Below, in pieces: positions 53,130-60,871 of a stretch of 61,290 nucleotides of DNA. The stretch lies in IMG/VR virus record IMGVR_UViG_3300036668_000250, positions 1-61,290 of that record; one strand, 5' to 3'. Position numbers and translations under genes: made by a program. Source of the DNA: a virus. The notes under the pieces are model-generated. The model saw only the letters and a list, made by a program, of their open reading frames with translations, was not told the DNA's origin and did no database searches. Within the stretch, counting starts at the first letter, position 1; every line of letters begins with the position of its first letter.

Positions 53130-53682
53130 ACCTGATAGTTTGTGCTCTATTGATGCCAGCACTAACAGCCTTGCTTTTGCATATTTTGAAAATAATCAAT
53201 TAATTAAATATGGAAAAATAAAATATTTTGGTAATGACATATATGAAAAAATCATAGACGTTTCGCATAAAACAAAAAGTTTTTTTGATAATTTTAATTA
53301 TTTAGACCATGTAGTAATAGAGCAGGTTGTATATTTAAACTCACCCAAGACTGCGGCAAACCTTGCAATGAGCCACGGGGCTATCTGCTCTTCCCTGGGT
53401 GCTTCTGGGGCTAAAAAAATAAAAAGCGTAAGCCCTATGCAATGGCAGAACGCCATTGGCAACAAAAGACTAACCGCAGAAGAAAAACAAAAAATTCGCT
53501 CATCTGTTCTTGGGAAAAGTGAGTCTTGGTACAAGTCACAAGAAAGATTATATAGAAAACAAAAAACAATTAAATTTGTTAATGAGAAATACAACTTAAA
53601 AATTAATGATGATGACGTAGCCGATGCCATTGCGATAGGCGTTTTTAGTCTAGAAAATTGGAATAAAATATTTTCACAGTAA
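53110..53682 (+). CDS. RuvC-like Holliday junction resolvase
   Basis: 190 residues. The RNase H fold with its acidic residues is visible: SIDASTNSLAFAYF (first Asp), HVVIEQVVY (Glu), and NDDDVADAIAIGVF (last Asp pair). AANLAMSHGAICSSL and SVSPMQWQNAIGNKR fit the central RuvC region. It would resolve branched DNA before packaging. Codon use is more A/T-rich than that of its neighbours. Confidence 0.85.
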   Translation: MKNLTSRPDSLCSIDASTNSLAFAYFENNQLIKYGKIKYFGNDIYEKIIDVSHKTKSFFDNFNYLDHVVIEQVVYLNSPKTAANLAMSHGAICSSLGASGAKKIKSVSPMQWQNAIGNKRLTAEEKQKIRSSVLGKSESWYKSQERLYRKQKTIKFVNEKYNLKINDDDVADAIAIGVFSLENWNKIFSQ

Positions 53683-53692
53683 GGAGAGTTAT

Positions 53693-53842
53693 ATGCCCAG
53701 AGGCGGGTCTTTGCACCACTCAGAAGCATTTTTAAGAAAAAGAATACACCTTGATAAAAAAACCCCAGAAGAGGTTGCAAAAGAATGCAACGTTAGTATA
53801 CAATTAATATACCGTCAAATGAAAAAGTTTGGTATAAAATGA
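53693..53842 (+). CDS. 49-residue helix-turn-helix-like protein
   Basis: ATG 53693 is preceded by AAGGAGAG. Residues 20-49 (DKKTPEEVAKECNVSIQLIY, RQMKKFGI) read like a helix-turn-helix unit. The frame ends at TGA 53842 in an ATGA overlap with the next gene. It may regulate neighbouring genes; no family is firmly recognised. Confidence 0.6.
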   Translation: MPRGGSLHHSEAFLRKRIHLDKKTPEEVAKECNVSIQLIYRQMKKFGIK

Positions 53843-54342
53843 AAAGGTATCTGGTCATTGGTCTTGAATCAACTTGTACCAGAATTGTTGCTCGTCTAAT
53901 GGCCTTAAATCTTGGACTAATAAATATCATAGATGATTGGGATGGAGAAGATGTAATAAAGTCCGATAAATATTCTGTAACACATAGGAGTATTCCTCAT
54001 GGATCACGACTAGAAAAAAGAATATTCCCATCATTGAAAGATACACTAGACTTTGATGTTGTTATTGTTACTTCAAGAGATATAAATTGTTCTTTGCAAT
54101 CTAAGATAAGAGCACATCAGCCATATACGGACATAGCAATACAAGAAAATGATATTGCAATTAAAAACCTAAAAGAAATATTGACCAATAAAAATGCAAT
54201 TGTTTTTTCATATGAGTCTGCAAATCTTTTTCAAGATGCATATATCAATCAATTTTTAAAAAGTATTGACATTGAGACTCCAATTGCGATAGAATTTGAA
54301 AACATAAATGAAAAATACTTTACAGGAAAAAAAGATGAATGA
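53839..54342 (+). CDS. Putative sulfotransferase-like / P-loop protein
   Basis: 167 residues. The N-terminus YLVIGLESTCTRIVARLMAL resembles the phosphosulfate-binding loop of small bacterial and phage sulfotransferases, which read G.ESSGTR or PKSGTT. VVIVTSRDINCSLQSKIRA could be the second (3'-phosphate) loop. It may instead be a general P-loop nucleotide-binding protein. Very A/T-rich codon use and its place between recombination genes suggest an accessory insertion. Confidence 0.45.
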   Translation: MKRYLVIGLESTCTRIVARLMALNLGLINIIDDWDGEDVIKSDKYSVTHRSIPHGSRLEKRIFPSLKDTLDFDVVIVTSRDINCSLQSKIRAHQPYTDIAIQENDIAIKNLKEILTNKNAIVFSYESANLFQDAYINQFLKSIDIETPIAIEFENINEKYFTGKKDE

Positions 54343-54550
54343 TCAAGTAAACCATCCAATTCATTACACTTCTCATCCCAGCGGGATAGAAACTATTCAA
54401 ATAACAGAGCACATGGGATTTTGCTTAGGCAACGCCATCAAGTATATTATGAGATCGGAATTAAAAGGAAAGCAAATAGAGGATCTTAAAAAGGCAGTCT
54501 GGTATCTTAATAGAGAGATTGAAAGATTGGAGAAACAAAATGGGACGTAG
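54335..54550 (+). CDS. DUF3310-type protein
   Basis: 71 residues from ATG 54335 (GGAAAAA upstream). VNHPIHYTSHPSGIETIQIT, then LGNAIKYIMRSELKGKQ and DLKKAVWYLNREI are the DUF3310 signatures shared by many phages; the family has been annotated as SaV-like or nucleotide kinase-like without firm proof. It overlaps the next gene by 11 nt. Confidence 0.85.
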   Translation: MNDQVNHPIHYTSHPSGIETIQITEHMGFCLGNAIKYIMRSELKGKQIEDLKKAVWYLNREIERLEKQNGT

Positions 54551-54827
54551 GGAAAAGCACAAGAGTGTGAATCATAACGAACATCTTTTCGTTACTTCTG
54601 ATAACTATCAAATTCCAGATTCAAACAGGGTGATTGAAAGCGGAGAAGTAATTAAAATTAGTGGTGAGCATGGGACTAAGTTTAAGTTTAGGGCCCATGT
54701 GACTAAAATTGATTCTGGGATAGAGTGGATCGACTGCTATGAGTTAGAGCGGGGTGTGCCATCAAAGCATAGATCCTTTAATCCAGATAGAATAAGAGCA
54801 ATGCCAAAAAATAAGAATAGGATATAA
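54540..54827 (+). CDS. Small conserved actinophage protein
   Basis: 95 residues from ATG 54540 (MGRREKHKSVNHNEHLFVTS). The remainder is a beta-rich domain (GEVIKISGEHGTKFKFRAHV, then WIDCYELERG) ending in a basic segment. I recall closely similar proteins in actinophage genomes beside replication and terminase genes; the function is unknown. The start is taken where the conserved MGRREKHK begins. Confidence 0.65.
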   Translation: MGRREKHKSVNHNEHLFVTSDNYQIPDSNRVIESGEVIKISGEHGTKFKFRAHVTKIDSGIEWIDCYELERGVPSKHRSFNPDRIRAMPKNKNRI

Positions 54828-54828
54828 T
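54823..54828 (+). promoter_or_regulatory. TATAAT promoter, leaderless start of terminase genes
   Basis: GGATATAAT ends 9 nt before ATG 54838 and overlaps the previous stop codon. It lacks the T of the TGn extension. Confidence 0.5.
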
Positions 54829-54837
54829 TGACTAATT

Positions 54838-55362
54838 ATGGGACAAGTTGTAGAGCATTTAGAAGAAGTCAACGCGGTAGCCTCTTACTATATAAAGGGG
54901 CTTAATGAATCAGAGATATCCAAGGAACTGGATATACCTAGGGCAAGAGTCTCCTCCCTTCTAAGGGAGTGGAAGACGATGGCCTCCAACTCTGAAGCGG
55001 TAAGGTCTAGGGCAAGAGAAGCCCTCTCCGCTGCCGACACCCACTACTCTGGGTTAGTGAAGCAGGCATATGAAGTGATTGATGAAGCGAATCAAAATGG
55101 TGCCCTTTCTGTAAAAAATCAAGCAATTAAACTCATCCTTGACATTGAGTCAAAAAGAATAGAAATGCTTCAAAAGGCGGGGCTTCTGGAAAACAAAGAA
55201 CTTTCTGATCAACTTATAGAAACAGAAAAGAAGCAAGCCCTGTTGATGAAAATTCTCACAGAGGTATCCTCTACATGCAAGGCATGTAAGCCACAGGTTC
55301 TTAAAAGACTTTCAGAGGCATCGGGCGATGATGGAGAGGCTATTGTGATATATGAGTCTTGA
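54838..55362 (+). CDS. terS: Terminase small subunit candidate
   Basis: 174 residues. An N-terminal helix-turn-helix (YIKGLNESEISKELDIPRAR, VSSLLREWK) would recognise phage DNA. A long helical oligomerisation region follows (LVKQAYEVIDEANQNGALSV; LILDIESKRIEMLQKAGLL). Near the C-terminus is CKACK. It overlaps the large terminase gene by 11 nt, the classic arrangement. Confidence 0.75.
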   Translation: MGQVVEHLEEVNAVASYYIKGLNESEISKELDIPRARVSSLLREWKTMASNSEAVRSRAREALSAADTHYSGLVKQAYEVIDEANQNGALSVKNQAIKLILDIESKRIEMLQKAGLLENKELSDQLIETEKKQALLMKILTEVSSTCKACKPQVLKRLSEASGDDGEAIVIYES

Positions 55363-57139
55363 TTTTAAAGATTTTCTTTCTGCCTTAGATGATGATCCAT
55401 TTGAAGAGATTCCTGTAGACCTAGACACCTTCCTTCATGATCCCCAGTATTTAGATCAGCCCCCATTATCTCAAATACAAAGAGACCTTGTTGAGGTGAT
55501 GAGCCAGATATTTAGAGAAGAAGATTTAATGAGGTTTATGGGGGAAAAGGAAGGACGAAGACACTATAAGAAATACACTAAGTCTGAGGTAATCATGCAG
55601 TTGGGCAAGGGGTCGGGCAAGGATCACACTTCCACCATAGGTTGCGCTTACCTGGTTTATAAACTCATGTGCCTTAAAGATCCTGCTAGATACTTCGGAA
55701 AACCACCTGGAGACTCTATTGATATTATCAATATTGCCATCAATGCCCAGCAAGCAAAAACAGTTTTCTTTAAAAACTTTAAGACAAAGATACAAAGAAG
55801 CCCTTGGTTTGCAGGGAAGTATGATGCCAAGGCAGACTATGTAGAGTTTGATAAAACGATAACTGTTTATTCTGGCCACTCAGAAAGAGAAAGTCACGAG
55901 GGCTTGAACCTAATACTAGCCATCCTTGATGAGATCTCTGGTTTTGCTCAAGACTCCAACAGTGGAAATGAAAATGCCAAAACAGGTGACGGTATATACA
56001 AGGCGTTCAGGGCGTCTGTAGACTCTAGGTTTCCAGATTACGGAAAGGTCGTGTTACTTTCATTTCCCAGATTTCCAGGGGATTTTATTTCTAAAAGATA
56101 TGATGCGGTGGTGTCAGAAAAAGAGGTAGAGGTAAAAAAGCATACCTTTATTATTAACCCAGACCTACCTGACAACATTGAGGAGAATAAGTTTGACATA
56201 GAGTGGGAAGAGGAACACATCTTGTCGTATAAATTCCCTGGTGTTTATGCAATTAAAAGACCAACATGGGAGGTTAACCCCACAAGAAGTGTAAACGACT
56301 TCAAGGTTTCTTTTATTACTGATTATGCAAATGCAATGCAGAGATTTGCTTGCGTCCCCTCATATGTTTCCGATGCATTCTTTAAACAAAAGGATAAGTT
56401 GGAAAGGTCTATGAGCAAAAGAAATCCGATAGATTCATTTAAAAGAATAGAGCCTTCCTTTCAACCAGAGGAGGGGGTTCGATACTTCCTTCATGCTGAC
56501 CTTGCTCAAAAGCATGATAAGTGTGCTATTGCCATTGCTCATGTTGATAAATGGGTAAGCGTTCAAACATTTAACGACTATACCCAGATACATCCTTTTG
56601 TAATAGTGGATGCCGTTGTTTGGTGGGAACCCAAAAAGGAAGGTCCAGTAGACCTTTCAGAGGTGAAGAGGTGGATAATTGATTTTAGAAGAGAGGGGTA
56701 TCAGATTGGACTCGTAACCTTTGATAGATGGCAGTCGTTTGATATTCAACAGGAGTTAAAGTCAGTTGGAATAAAAGCAGAAACTCTTTCTGTTGCTAAA
56801 AAGCATTATGAAGATTTGGCAATGTTAGTTTATGAAAACAGGGTGGTCATGCCACATATTGATATTCTTCTAAGTGAGATGAGTGAACTTCGTATCATAT
56901 CTGATAAGAAAGTTGACCATCCAAGAAAAGGCAGTAAGGACTTATCTGATGCTGTAACAGGTGCGGTGTACAATGCTATTGCTCATACCCCCCGTAATTT
57001 AAATCAAGAAATAGAGGTTCACGATTGGCAGTCTTTGACAAGTAAGCAGAATAAAGAAAAAACTCTAAACGATACCTATCAGCCCCCGCCAATGAGCAGC
57101 GAAGTTGAAGACTATCTAGATTCGTTTAACACACTGTAA
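55352..57139 (+). CDS. terL: Terminase large subunit
   Basis: 595 residues; ATPase and nuclease that packages DNA into the prohead. The ATPase has Walker A QLGKGSGKDHTS (residues ~80-92), NIAINAQQAKTVFFKNFK, and Walker B LILAILDEISGF with catalytic Glu. The RNase H-like nuclease shows FLHADLAQKHDKCAIAI (first Asp), VTFDRWQSFDIQQEL (second acid) and KDLSDAVTGAVYN (last Asp). Size and motifs are normal. It lies far from the portal gene, after the recombination genes. Confidence 0.93.
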   Translation: MSLDFKDFLSALDDDPFEEIPVDLDTFLHDPQYLDQPPLSQIQRDLVEVMSQIFREEDLMRFMGEKEGRRHYKKYTKSEVIMQLGKGSGKDHTSTIGCAYLVYKLMCLKDPARYFGKPPGDSIDIINIAINAQQAKTVFFKNFKTKIQRSPWFAGKYDAKADYVEFDKTITVYSGHSERESHEGLNLILAILDEISGFAQDSNSGNENAKTGDGIYKAFRASVDSRFPDYGKVVLLSFPRFPGDFISKRYDAVVSEKEVEVKKHTFIINPDLPDNIEENKFDIEWEEEHILSYKFPGVYAIKRPTWEVNPTRSVNDFKVSFITDYANAMQRFACVPSYVSDAFFKQKDKLERSMSKRNPIDSFKRIEPSFQPEEGVRYFLHADLAQKHDKCAIAIAHVDKWVSVQTFNDYTQIHPFVIVDAVVWWEPKKEGPVDLSEVKRWIIDFRREGYQIGLVTFDRWQSFDIQQELKSVGIKAETLSVAKKHYEDLAMLVYENRVVMPHIDILLSEMSELRIISDKKVDHPRKGSKDLSDAVTGAVYNAIAHTPRNLNQEIEVHDWQSLTSKQNKEKTLNDTYQPPPMSSEVEDYLDSFNTL

Positions 57140-57151
57140 AGGAGAACAACA

Positions 57152-57337
57152 ATGATTTTCGTTACTATATTTTTATTTATTTCACTATTGGTTTTTGTTT
57201 TGAACTTTATTTATAACCTTATCGCCCTAAGTCAGAGGACTTATAATGGCAGCAAGGTTATTGCCCTATCGTTATTTTTCTCATTAATTTTAATATCGTT
57301 TAACATTATTTCGATAGTGCTTGTCTTTACTACATGA
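57152..57337 (+). CDS. Small membrane protein, two transmembrane helices
   Basis: 61 residues with AAAGGAG upstream. Residues ~2-25 (FVTIFLFISLLVFVLNFIYN) and ~37-59 (VIALSLFFSLILISFNIISI) are hydrophobic helices separated by a short polar turn. It is placed before the holin and endolysin, so it may be a holin-like or antiholin-like protein. Confidence 0.6.
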   Translation: MIFVTIFLFISLLVFVLNFIYNLIALSQRTYNGSKVIALSLFFSLILISFNIISIVLVFTT

Positions 57338-57355
57338 ATTATTTTAATCGTCACA

Positions 57356-57364
57356 TGATATACT
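57356..57364 (+). promoter_or_regulatory. Extended -10 promoter TGATATACT, leaderless start of lysis genes
   Basis: TGATATACT ends 7 nt before ATG 57372. Confidence 0.6.
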
Positions 57365-57371
57365 AAAAAAT

Positions 57372-57671
57372 ATGAAAGATATGCTGGATAAGCCATCATG
57401 GAAGATGAGAAGGAGAGCGGTATTTTTTACATTGCTCTTCTCCTCTGCCCTTATAGGATATGTTGCCTATAGGTGGGAATCCACATCGCTGGCTGAAAAT
57501 TTAATCATAGGGGCATTTGGACTTATGGGTGCCACGATAGCAACATATATAGGTGGGTCTGCCTATGAAGATGTGAGAACCTACAAGACTGATTCTGAGT
57601 TTAACACTTACTCAGGTTCTTACGAATATAAAAACACAGAACACTATTACTCAGAGGAGGGTATGAATTAA
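57372..57671 (+). CDS. Small membrane protein in the lysis cassette
   Basis: 99 residues. After a basic N-terminus (KPSWKMRRR) come two hydrophobic segments (AVFFTLLFSSALIGYVAYRW and ENLIIGAFGLMGATIATYIG). The C-terminus is polar and Tyr/Glu-rich. Topology and position just before the holin gene fit a holin or holin-partner. The stop overlaps the next start (TAATG). Confidence 0.65.
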   Translation: MKDMLDKPSWKMRRRAVFFTLLFSSALIGYVAYRWESTSLAENLIIGAFGLMGATIATYIGGSAYEDVRTYKTDSEFNTYSGSYEYKNTEHYYSEEGMN

Positions 57672-57901
57672 TGATTTTTACTAAGAAGTTTTGGATTGAA
57701 GCATCAGAAAGAGCAGTCAAAACATTTGCACAATTTGTCCTAGCGTTGCAATCGGGTGAGGCATTGAATATTCTTACTGTTGACTGGAATCAAACATTGG
57801 GCGTAGCCCTTGGTGGCGCTCTATTCTCTTACGCTACATCAATTGTTTCAGCGGGAATTAATAAAAAAGGAACTCCCAGTCTAGTAGATGAAGAGGGCTA
57901 A
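57671..57901 (+). CDS. Holin, r1t-like
   Basis: 76 residues. FWIEASERAVKTFAQFVLAL, NILTVDWNQTLGVALGGALF and SYATSIVSAGI match the small r1t-type holin family common in actinophages (W...ERA.KTF.Q........DW...LGVA....L.S..TSI). It would permeabilise the membrane to release the endolysin encoded just downstream. Confidence 0.85.
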   Translation: MIFTKKFWIEASERAVKTFAQFVLALQSGEALNILTVDWNQTLGVALGGALFSYATSIVSAGINKKGTPSLVDEEG

Positions 57902-57905
57902 CGCT

Positions 57906-58040
57906 ATGTCTAAAGAAGAAGAACTAGGTCTAGAAGACCTTGCAGACATTGAAGTTTCTGAGCCACCCAAGGGATGGCTTCCCTTAGAAAGCCAGGAAGA
58001 TTTAGACCCTAGAGATGAGGACGATGATGCAGATGGCTAA
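57906..58040 (+). CDS. 44-residue acidic protein between holin and endolysin
   Basis: ATG 57906 to TAA 58040 encodes MSKEEELGLEDLADIEVSEP then PKGWLPLESQEDLDP and an acidic tail. It is highly acidic and soluble. It overlaps the endolysin start by 14 nt in another frame, which suggests translational coupling. No family is recognised. Confidence 0.6.
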   Translation: MSKEEELGLEDLADIEVSEPPKGWLPLESQEDLDPRDEDDDADG

Positions 58041-58926
58041 CAATCGACCAAGTGCAAGCGAAATCCGTCAATCATTTATTGATCATGGTGTTGATGCAAG
58101 ATACTGGGAAGACTGGGCATCTTCTGGAAAGTCTTGGGGATGGGAAGGCGGAGGACTTAATGGTGTTGTTCTTCACCACACAGCCACCGCCTCGGCGGTT
58201 GACGGAAATGGTGCCCCAACCTTATACTGGGCAGTAAACGCATATGCTCCAATGAAAGTTGCTAATCAACTAGTAGGCAAAGACCCAGGAACCAACTGGA
58301 TTCTTTCTGGAAATGGAACTTATCACTCAGGAATGGGAGGACCTTGGTCTGACATGGGCCTTGGGGTAGGAAACGTTCTACATTGGAGAGCCTGGGGTAT
58401 TGAAATTGATGATCCTGGTAGGTCAAAAACTATCAATAGTTATCAAATAGAGCAGGTCGGCAGAACCGTGGCTGCCCTGTGGGATCTTTGTGGGTGGCCA
58501 GAGGATGGCTCTACCATTATTACTCACGGAGATTGGACAGATTCTGGACCGTATCTTAACGAATCAAGTTATGGTCCTCACAGAAACAGGAAGAATGACA
58601 CCTTGCGTCAATTTTATAGTCAAGAGTTTTGGAGAAAAGAAGCCCAAAAGTATCGCGTTGGTCAGGAGTTGTGGGATGGAACTGTTCCTAGAATACAGGC
58701 AGTTAAAAACGCTCAAGAAGAAAACTCTGCCAACAAAGCGACATGGCGGGTGGCATGTCGATTATACGACTTAGGCATAAGAGGGAAACTCCCCGCACCG
58801 CAGGGAAGGCAGAAATATCCCAAGAACGCCGTTGCTGATTTCCAAAGATCCCTAGGATGGGAAGATCCTCATGGTGAATTTAGCCCCAACACTCAAAAAA
58901 AGATGTTTGGGAAGGTAAAGAAGTAG
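58027..58926 (+). CDS. Endolysin: N-acetylmuramoyl-L-alanine amidase with PG-binding domain
   Basis: About 299 residues. The amidase_2/PGRP domain shows GVVLHHTATASAVDGNGAPT (zinc His near residues 50-51), GNGTYHSGMGGPW, NVLHWRAWGIEIDDPG, and THGDWTDSGPYLNESSYGPH with the later metal and catalytic residues. The C-terminal ~70 residues (WRVACRLYDLGIRGKLPAPQ; YPKNAVADFQRSLGW; SPNTQKKMFG) form a peptidoglycan-binding domain. No signal peptide is present, in agreement with holin-dependent export. ATG 58027 has AGGA at the best distance; 58015, 58024 and 58033 are alternatives. Confidence 0.92.
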   Translation: MQMANNRPSASEIRQSFIDHGVDARYWEDWASSGKSWGWEGGGLNGVVLHHTATASAVDGNGAPTLYWAVNAYAPMKVANQLVGKDPGTNWILSGNGTYHSGMGGPWSDMGLGVGNVLHWRAWGIEIDDPGRSKTINSYQIEQVGRTVAALWDLCGWPEDGSTIITHGDWTDSGPYLNESSYGPHRNRKNDTLRQFYSQEFWRKEAQKYRVGQELWDGTVPRIQAVKNAQEENSANKATWRVACRLYDLGIRGKLPAPQGRQKYPKNAVADFQRSLGWEDPHGEFSPNTQKKMFGKVKK

Positions 58927-58943
58927 TAAGGGGTGATGAAAAG

Positions 58944-59222
58944 ATGAATAAAAAAATTAGTGTTGGAAGCATGGTCTCTTGGAATTCAAGTGGCGGTAAG
59001 GCAGACGGTAAGGTAAAAAGAATAGTAGATAGTGGAAGTGTCAATGTTCCAAACTCTTCCTTTACCCTTAATGCTACCCCCGACAATCCAGCAGTACTTA
59101 TCACCCTTTATCAAGAAGGCAGGCCCACAGATACTGTTGTCGGCCACAGGATGAACTCCCTGTCTGCTAAAAAAAGCAGTTGGGGTGGATCATTTAACCC
59201 AAGAATTTTTGGTGATAAATAA
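58944..59222 (+). CDS. HVA1/TUDOR-like small protein
   Basis: 92 residues. ISVGSMVSWNSSGGKADGKV, FTLNATPDNPAVLITLYQEG and VVGHRMNSLSAKKSS match the HVA1 (hypervirulence-associated, TUDOR-like) fold: G..V.W.......G.V ... A..D.PA..I ... V.H....L. Its role in phages is unknown. It is followed directly by a gene with which similar proteins are often linked. Confidence 0.7.
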   Translation: MNKKISVGSMVSWNSSGGKADGKVKRIVDSGSVNVPNSSFTLNATPDNPAVLITLYQEGRPTDTVVGHRMNSLSAKKSSWGGSFNPRIFGDK

Positions 59223-59593
59223 TGGCAGATACCTATCGTCCAACCGCTGGAATGCAAAGTGCCGCAAAGAGGGCGCTAAAATGGAAGGAAGACGGTAAAG
59301 ATAAAGGCGCTGGTACTTCGGTGGGGTGGACTAGGGCCAATCAATTGGCCAACAGAGAAAGTCTTTCTTTGGATACCGTTAAAAGAATGTATTCTTACTT
59401 CTCTAGACACGAGGTTGACAAGAAAGGTAAGGGATTTTTTTCTGGACCAGACTTCCCATCTAAGGGTAGAGTTATGTGGAACGCTTGGGGTGGGGATAGC
59501 GGATTTTCCTGGTCGAAGAGGATAGTAGAAAGAGAAAGTTCCAATAAAGTCTGGCAGGGGTCGGCTTTTAATTTTAACAAATCAAACAATTAA
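59222..59593 (+). CDS. Conserved phage protein of unknown function
   Basis: 123 residues. YRPTAGMQSAAKRALKWKED, WTRANQLANRESLSLDTVKR, MYSYFSRHEVDKKGKGF and GRVMWNAWGGDSGFSWSK match a domain that I recall in many phages, alone or at the end of virion-related proteins. Basic and aromatic residues suggest nucleic acid binding. The TAATG overlap couples it to the HVA1-like gene. Confidence 0.65.
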   Translation: MADTYRPTAGMQSAAKRALKWKEDGKDKGAGTSVGWTRANQLANRESLSLDTVKRMYSYFSRHEVDKKGKGFFSGPDFPSKGRVMWNAWGGDSGFSWSKRIVERESSNKVWQGSAFNFNKSNN

Positions 59594-59602
59594 GGAGTTT
59601 TT

Positions 59603-59926
59603 GTGTGGTTTCTTTTAGCAACAGTTCCCTGGGTTATCCTTTCTGTTGTGGCCCTTAAACTTCTCCTAAGATCAAACTCGTATCTAGAAGAATACGATGA
59701 CGAGGGAATAGGTTTGACTGAGGCAGTAGCAGATAGTATAATTACAGTTGCGGTATACGAAGATAAGGCTTACTGGGTTCATGAAAATATTTTTTATGAA
59801 GCAGACCTATTGGTTGAGCCTGATTTAGATACAGCGCGACCACTAGATACAATGTCGCTATCTACGGCAAAAGTTGTAGAGTTAATGGAGATTCTAGACG
59901 AACTAGAAGATCACGAAAGGGATTAG
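59603..59926 (+). CDS. Small protein with N-terminal membrane anchor
   Basis: 107 residues from GTG 59603 with AAGGAG upstream. Residues 2-22 (WFLLATVPWVILSVVALKLL) form one transmembrane helix, followed by an acidic cytoplasmic domain (DDEGIGLTEAVADSIITVAV; EADLLVEPDLD; LMEILDELED). No family recognised. Confidence 0.6.
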   Translation: MWFLLATVPWVILSVVALKLLLRSNSYLEEYDDEGIGLTEAVADSIITVAVYEDKAYWVHENIFYEADLLVEPDLDTARPLDTMSLSTAKVVELMEILDELEDHERD

Positions 59927-59928
59927 TA

Positions 59929-60276
59929 ATGCATGTTGCTGTTCAAGGAACAACCGACTTTTCTAATTATGATGTGTTTATGAGATCAATGGGTGTAGCC
60001 CTTTCTTCTTTTGAAGGAAATGAGTTTAATGTATACAGCCTAGGTCCTAAAAAAGTAAATCAGTTTACGGCTGAGTTCTGCAACCTGTCTGAGAATGGAC
60101 TCAAGGCTAGGGGAATTGGCATTAATTTTTTCAATGTCGCTCCATCATTTTTTGTAGAAAACGTAAGCCTGTTTGATTATTTTATATTTCTTTCTAATCC
60201 AGACCATAGGGGGGCGTCTAAGTTAGCGAACTTTGCTGAAAGTAGTGGCGTTCCTATGGATATATTTAGATATTAG
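59929..60276 (+). CDS. Conserved actinophage protein (MHVAVQGTTDF family)
   Basis: 115 residues with AAAGGGA upstream. MHVAVQGTTDFSNYDVFMRS and VYSLGPKKVNQFTAEFCNLS look like a Rossmann-like alpha/beta domain. It ends with FDYFIFLSNPDHRGASKLAN. Similar proteins occur in many actinophages near the WhiB and deaminase genes. The G-T-T-D-F loop could bind a nucleotide, but the activity is unknown. Confidence 0.65.
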   Translation: MHVAVQGTTDFSNYDVFMRSMGVALSSFEGNEFNVYSLGPKKVNQFTAEFCNLSENGLKARGIGINFFNVAPSFFVENVSLFDYFIFLSNPDHRGASKLANFAESSGVPMDIFRY

Positions 60277-60285
60277 GCTGTACTG

Positions 60286-60666
60286 ATGATGTCAAAAAAA
60301 GATAAATCGTATCTAAGTTTTGCTAGATATTGTGCAACAAAGTCTAACTCAAGAAAAACTCATGGGGCGGTGATTGTTAAGGGTGGAAGAGTTCTAGGAA
60401 CTGGATTTAATAAGGATAGAAACGACCCAAGCGTTGTTTCACCAGAGCACATTAAGGAGCACTGCTCCTTCCACGCAGAAGAGGTGGCTATAAAGGAGGC
60501 AGGACAAGATAATTTAAGAAATGCTGTAATATATGTGGCAAGAATAAATCGTCAGGGATTAGACAGAGACAGCAAGCCTTGTTCCCGCTGTAATGCTTTG
60601 ATAAAGCGAGTTGGAATAAAGCGAGTTATCTTTACCGCTGAAATTGGAGAAATAAATGTTAGTTAA
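60286..60666 (+). CDS. dCMP/cytidine deaminase-like enzyme
   Basis: 126 residues. The zinc-dependent deaminase motifs are clear: CSFHAEEVAIKEAG (HAE) and KPCSRCNALIKRVGIKRVIF (PCxxC). It would convert dCMP to dUMP (or act on cytidine) to supply dTMP precursors, complementing the class II reductase and MazG. No allosteric zinc insert of T4-type dCMP deaminase is obvious. ATG 60289 is an equally good start. Confidence 0.85.
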   Translation: MMSKKDKSYLSFARYCATKSNSRKTHGAVIVKGGRVLGTGFNKDRNDPSVVSPEHIKEHCSFHAEEVAIKEAGQDNLRNAVIYVARINRQGLDRDSKPCSRCNALIKRVGIKRVIFTAEIGEINVS

Positions 60667-60871
60667 TAGTTTGTTAGAAATGGAAAAGATAGTAGACTCC
60701 AGAGAAGATCTAGATTGGCATGGGTGGGATGTCGTAAGATATTTTAATAACGGGTCGATTATGTCAAAAGACTCTGTTTTCATTAACAATAAATGGCTTA
60801 AGAGAAAGATCTATCCAGTAAAGGAAGACGGATGGAACGTTCCTGATTCTTTTGGGGGCAGCCTTGCGTAA
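60656..60871 (+). CDS. Small protein of unknown function
   Basis: 71 residues (MEKIVDSREDLDWHGWDVVR; YFNNGSIMSKDSVFINNKWL). It overlaps the deaminase and whiB genes by 8-11 nt at its ends, so it belongs to the same operon. The pattern of a compact mixed domain with W..WDV is seen in actinophage small proteins. No known activity. Confidence 0.6.
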   Translation: MLVNSLLEMEKIVDSREDLDWHGWDVVRYFNNGSIMSKDSVFINNKWLKRKIYPVKEDGWNVPDSFGGSLA

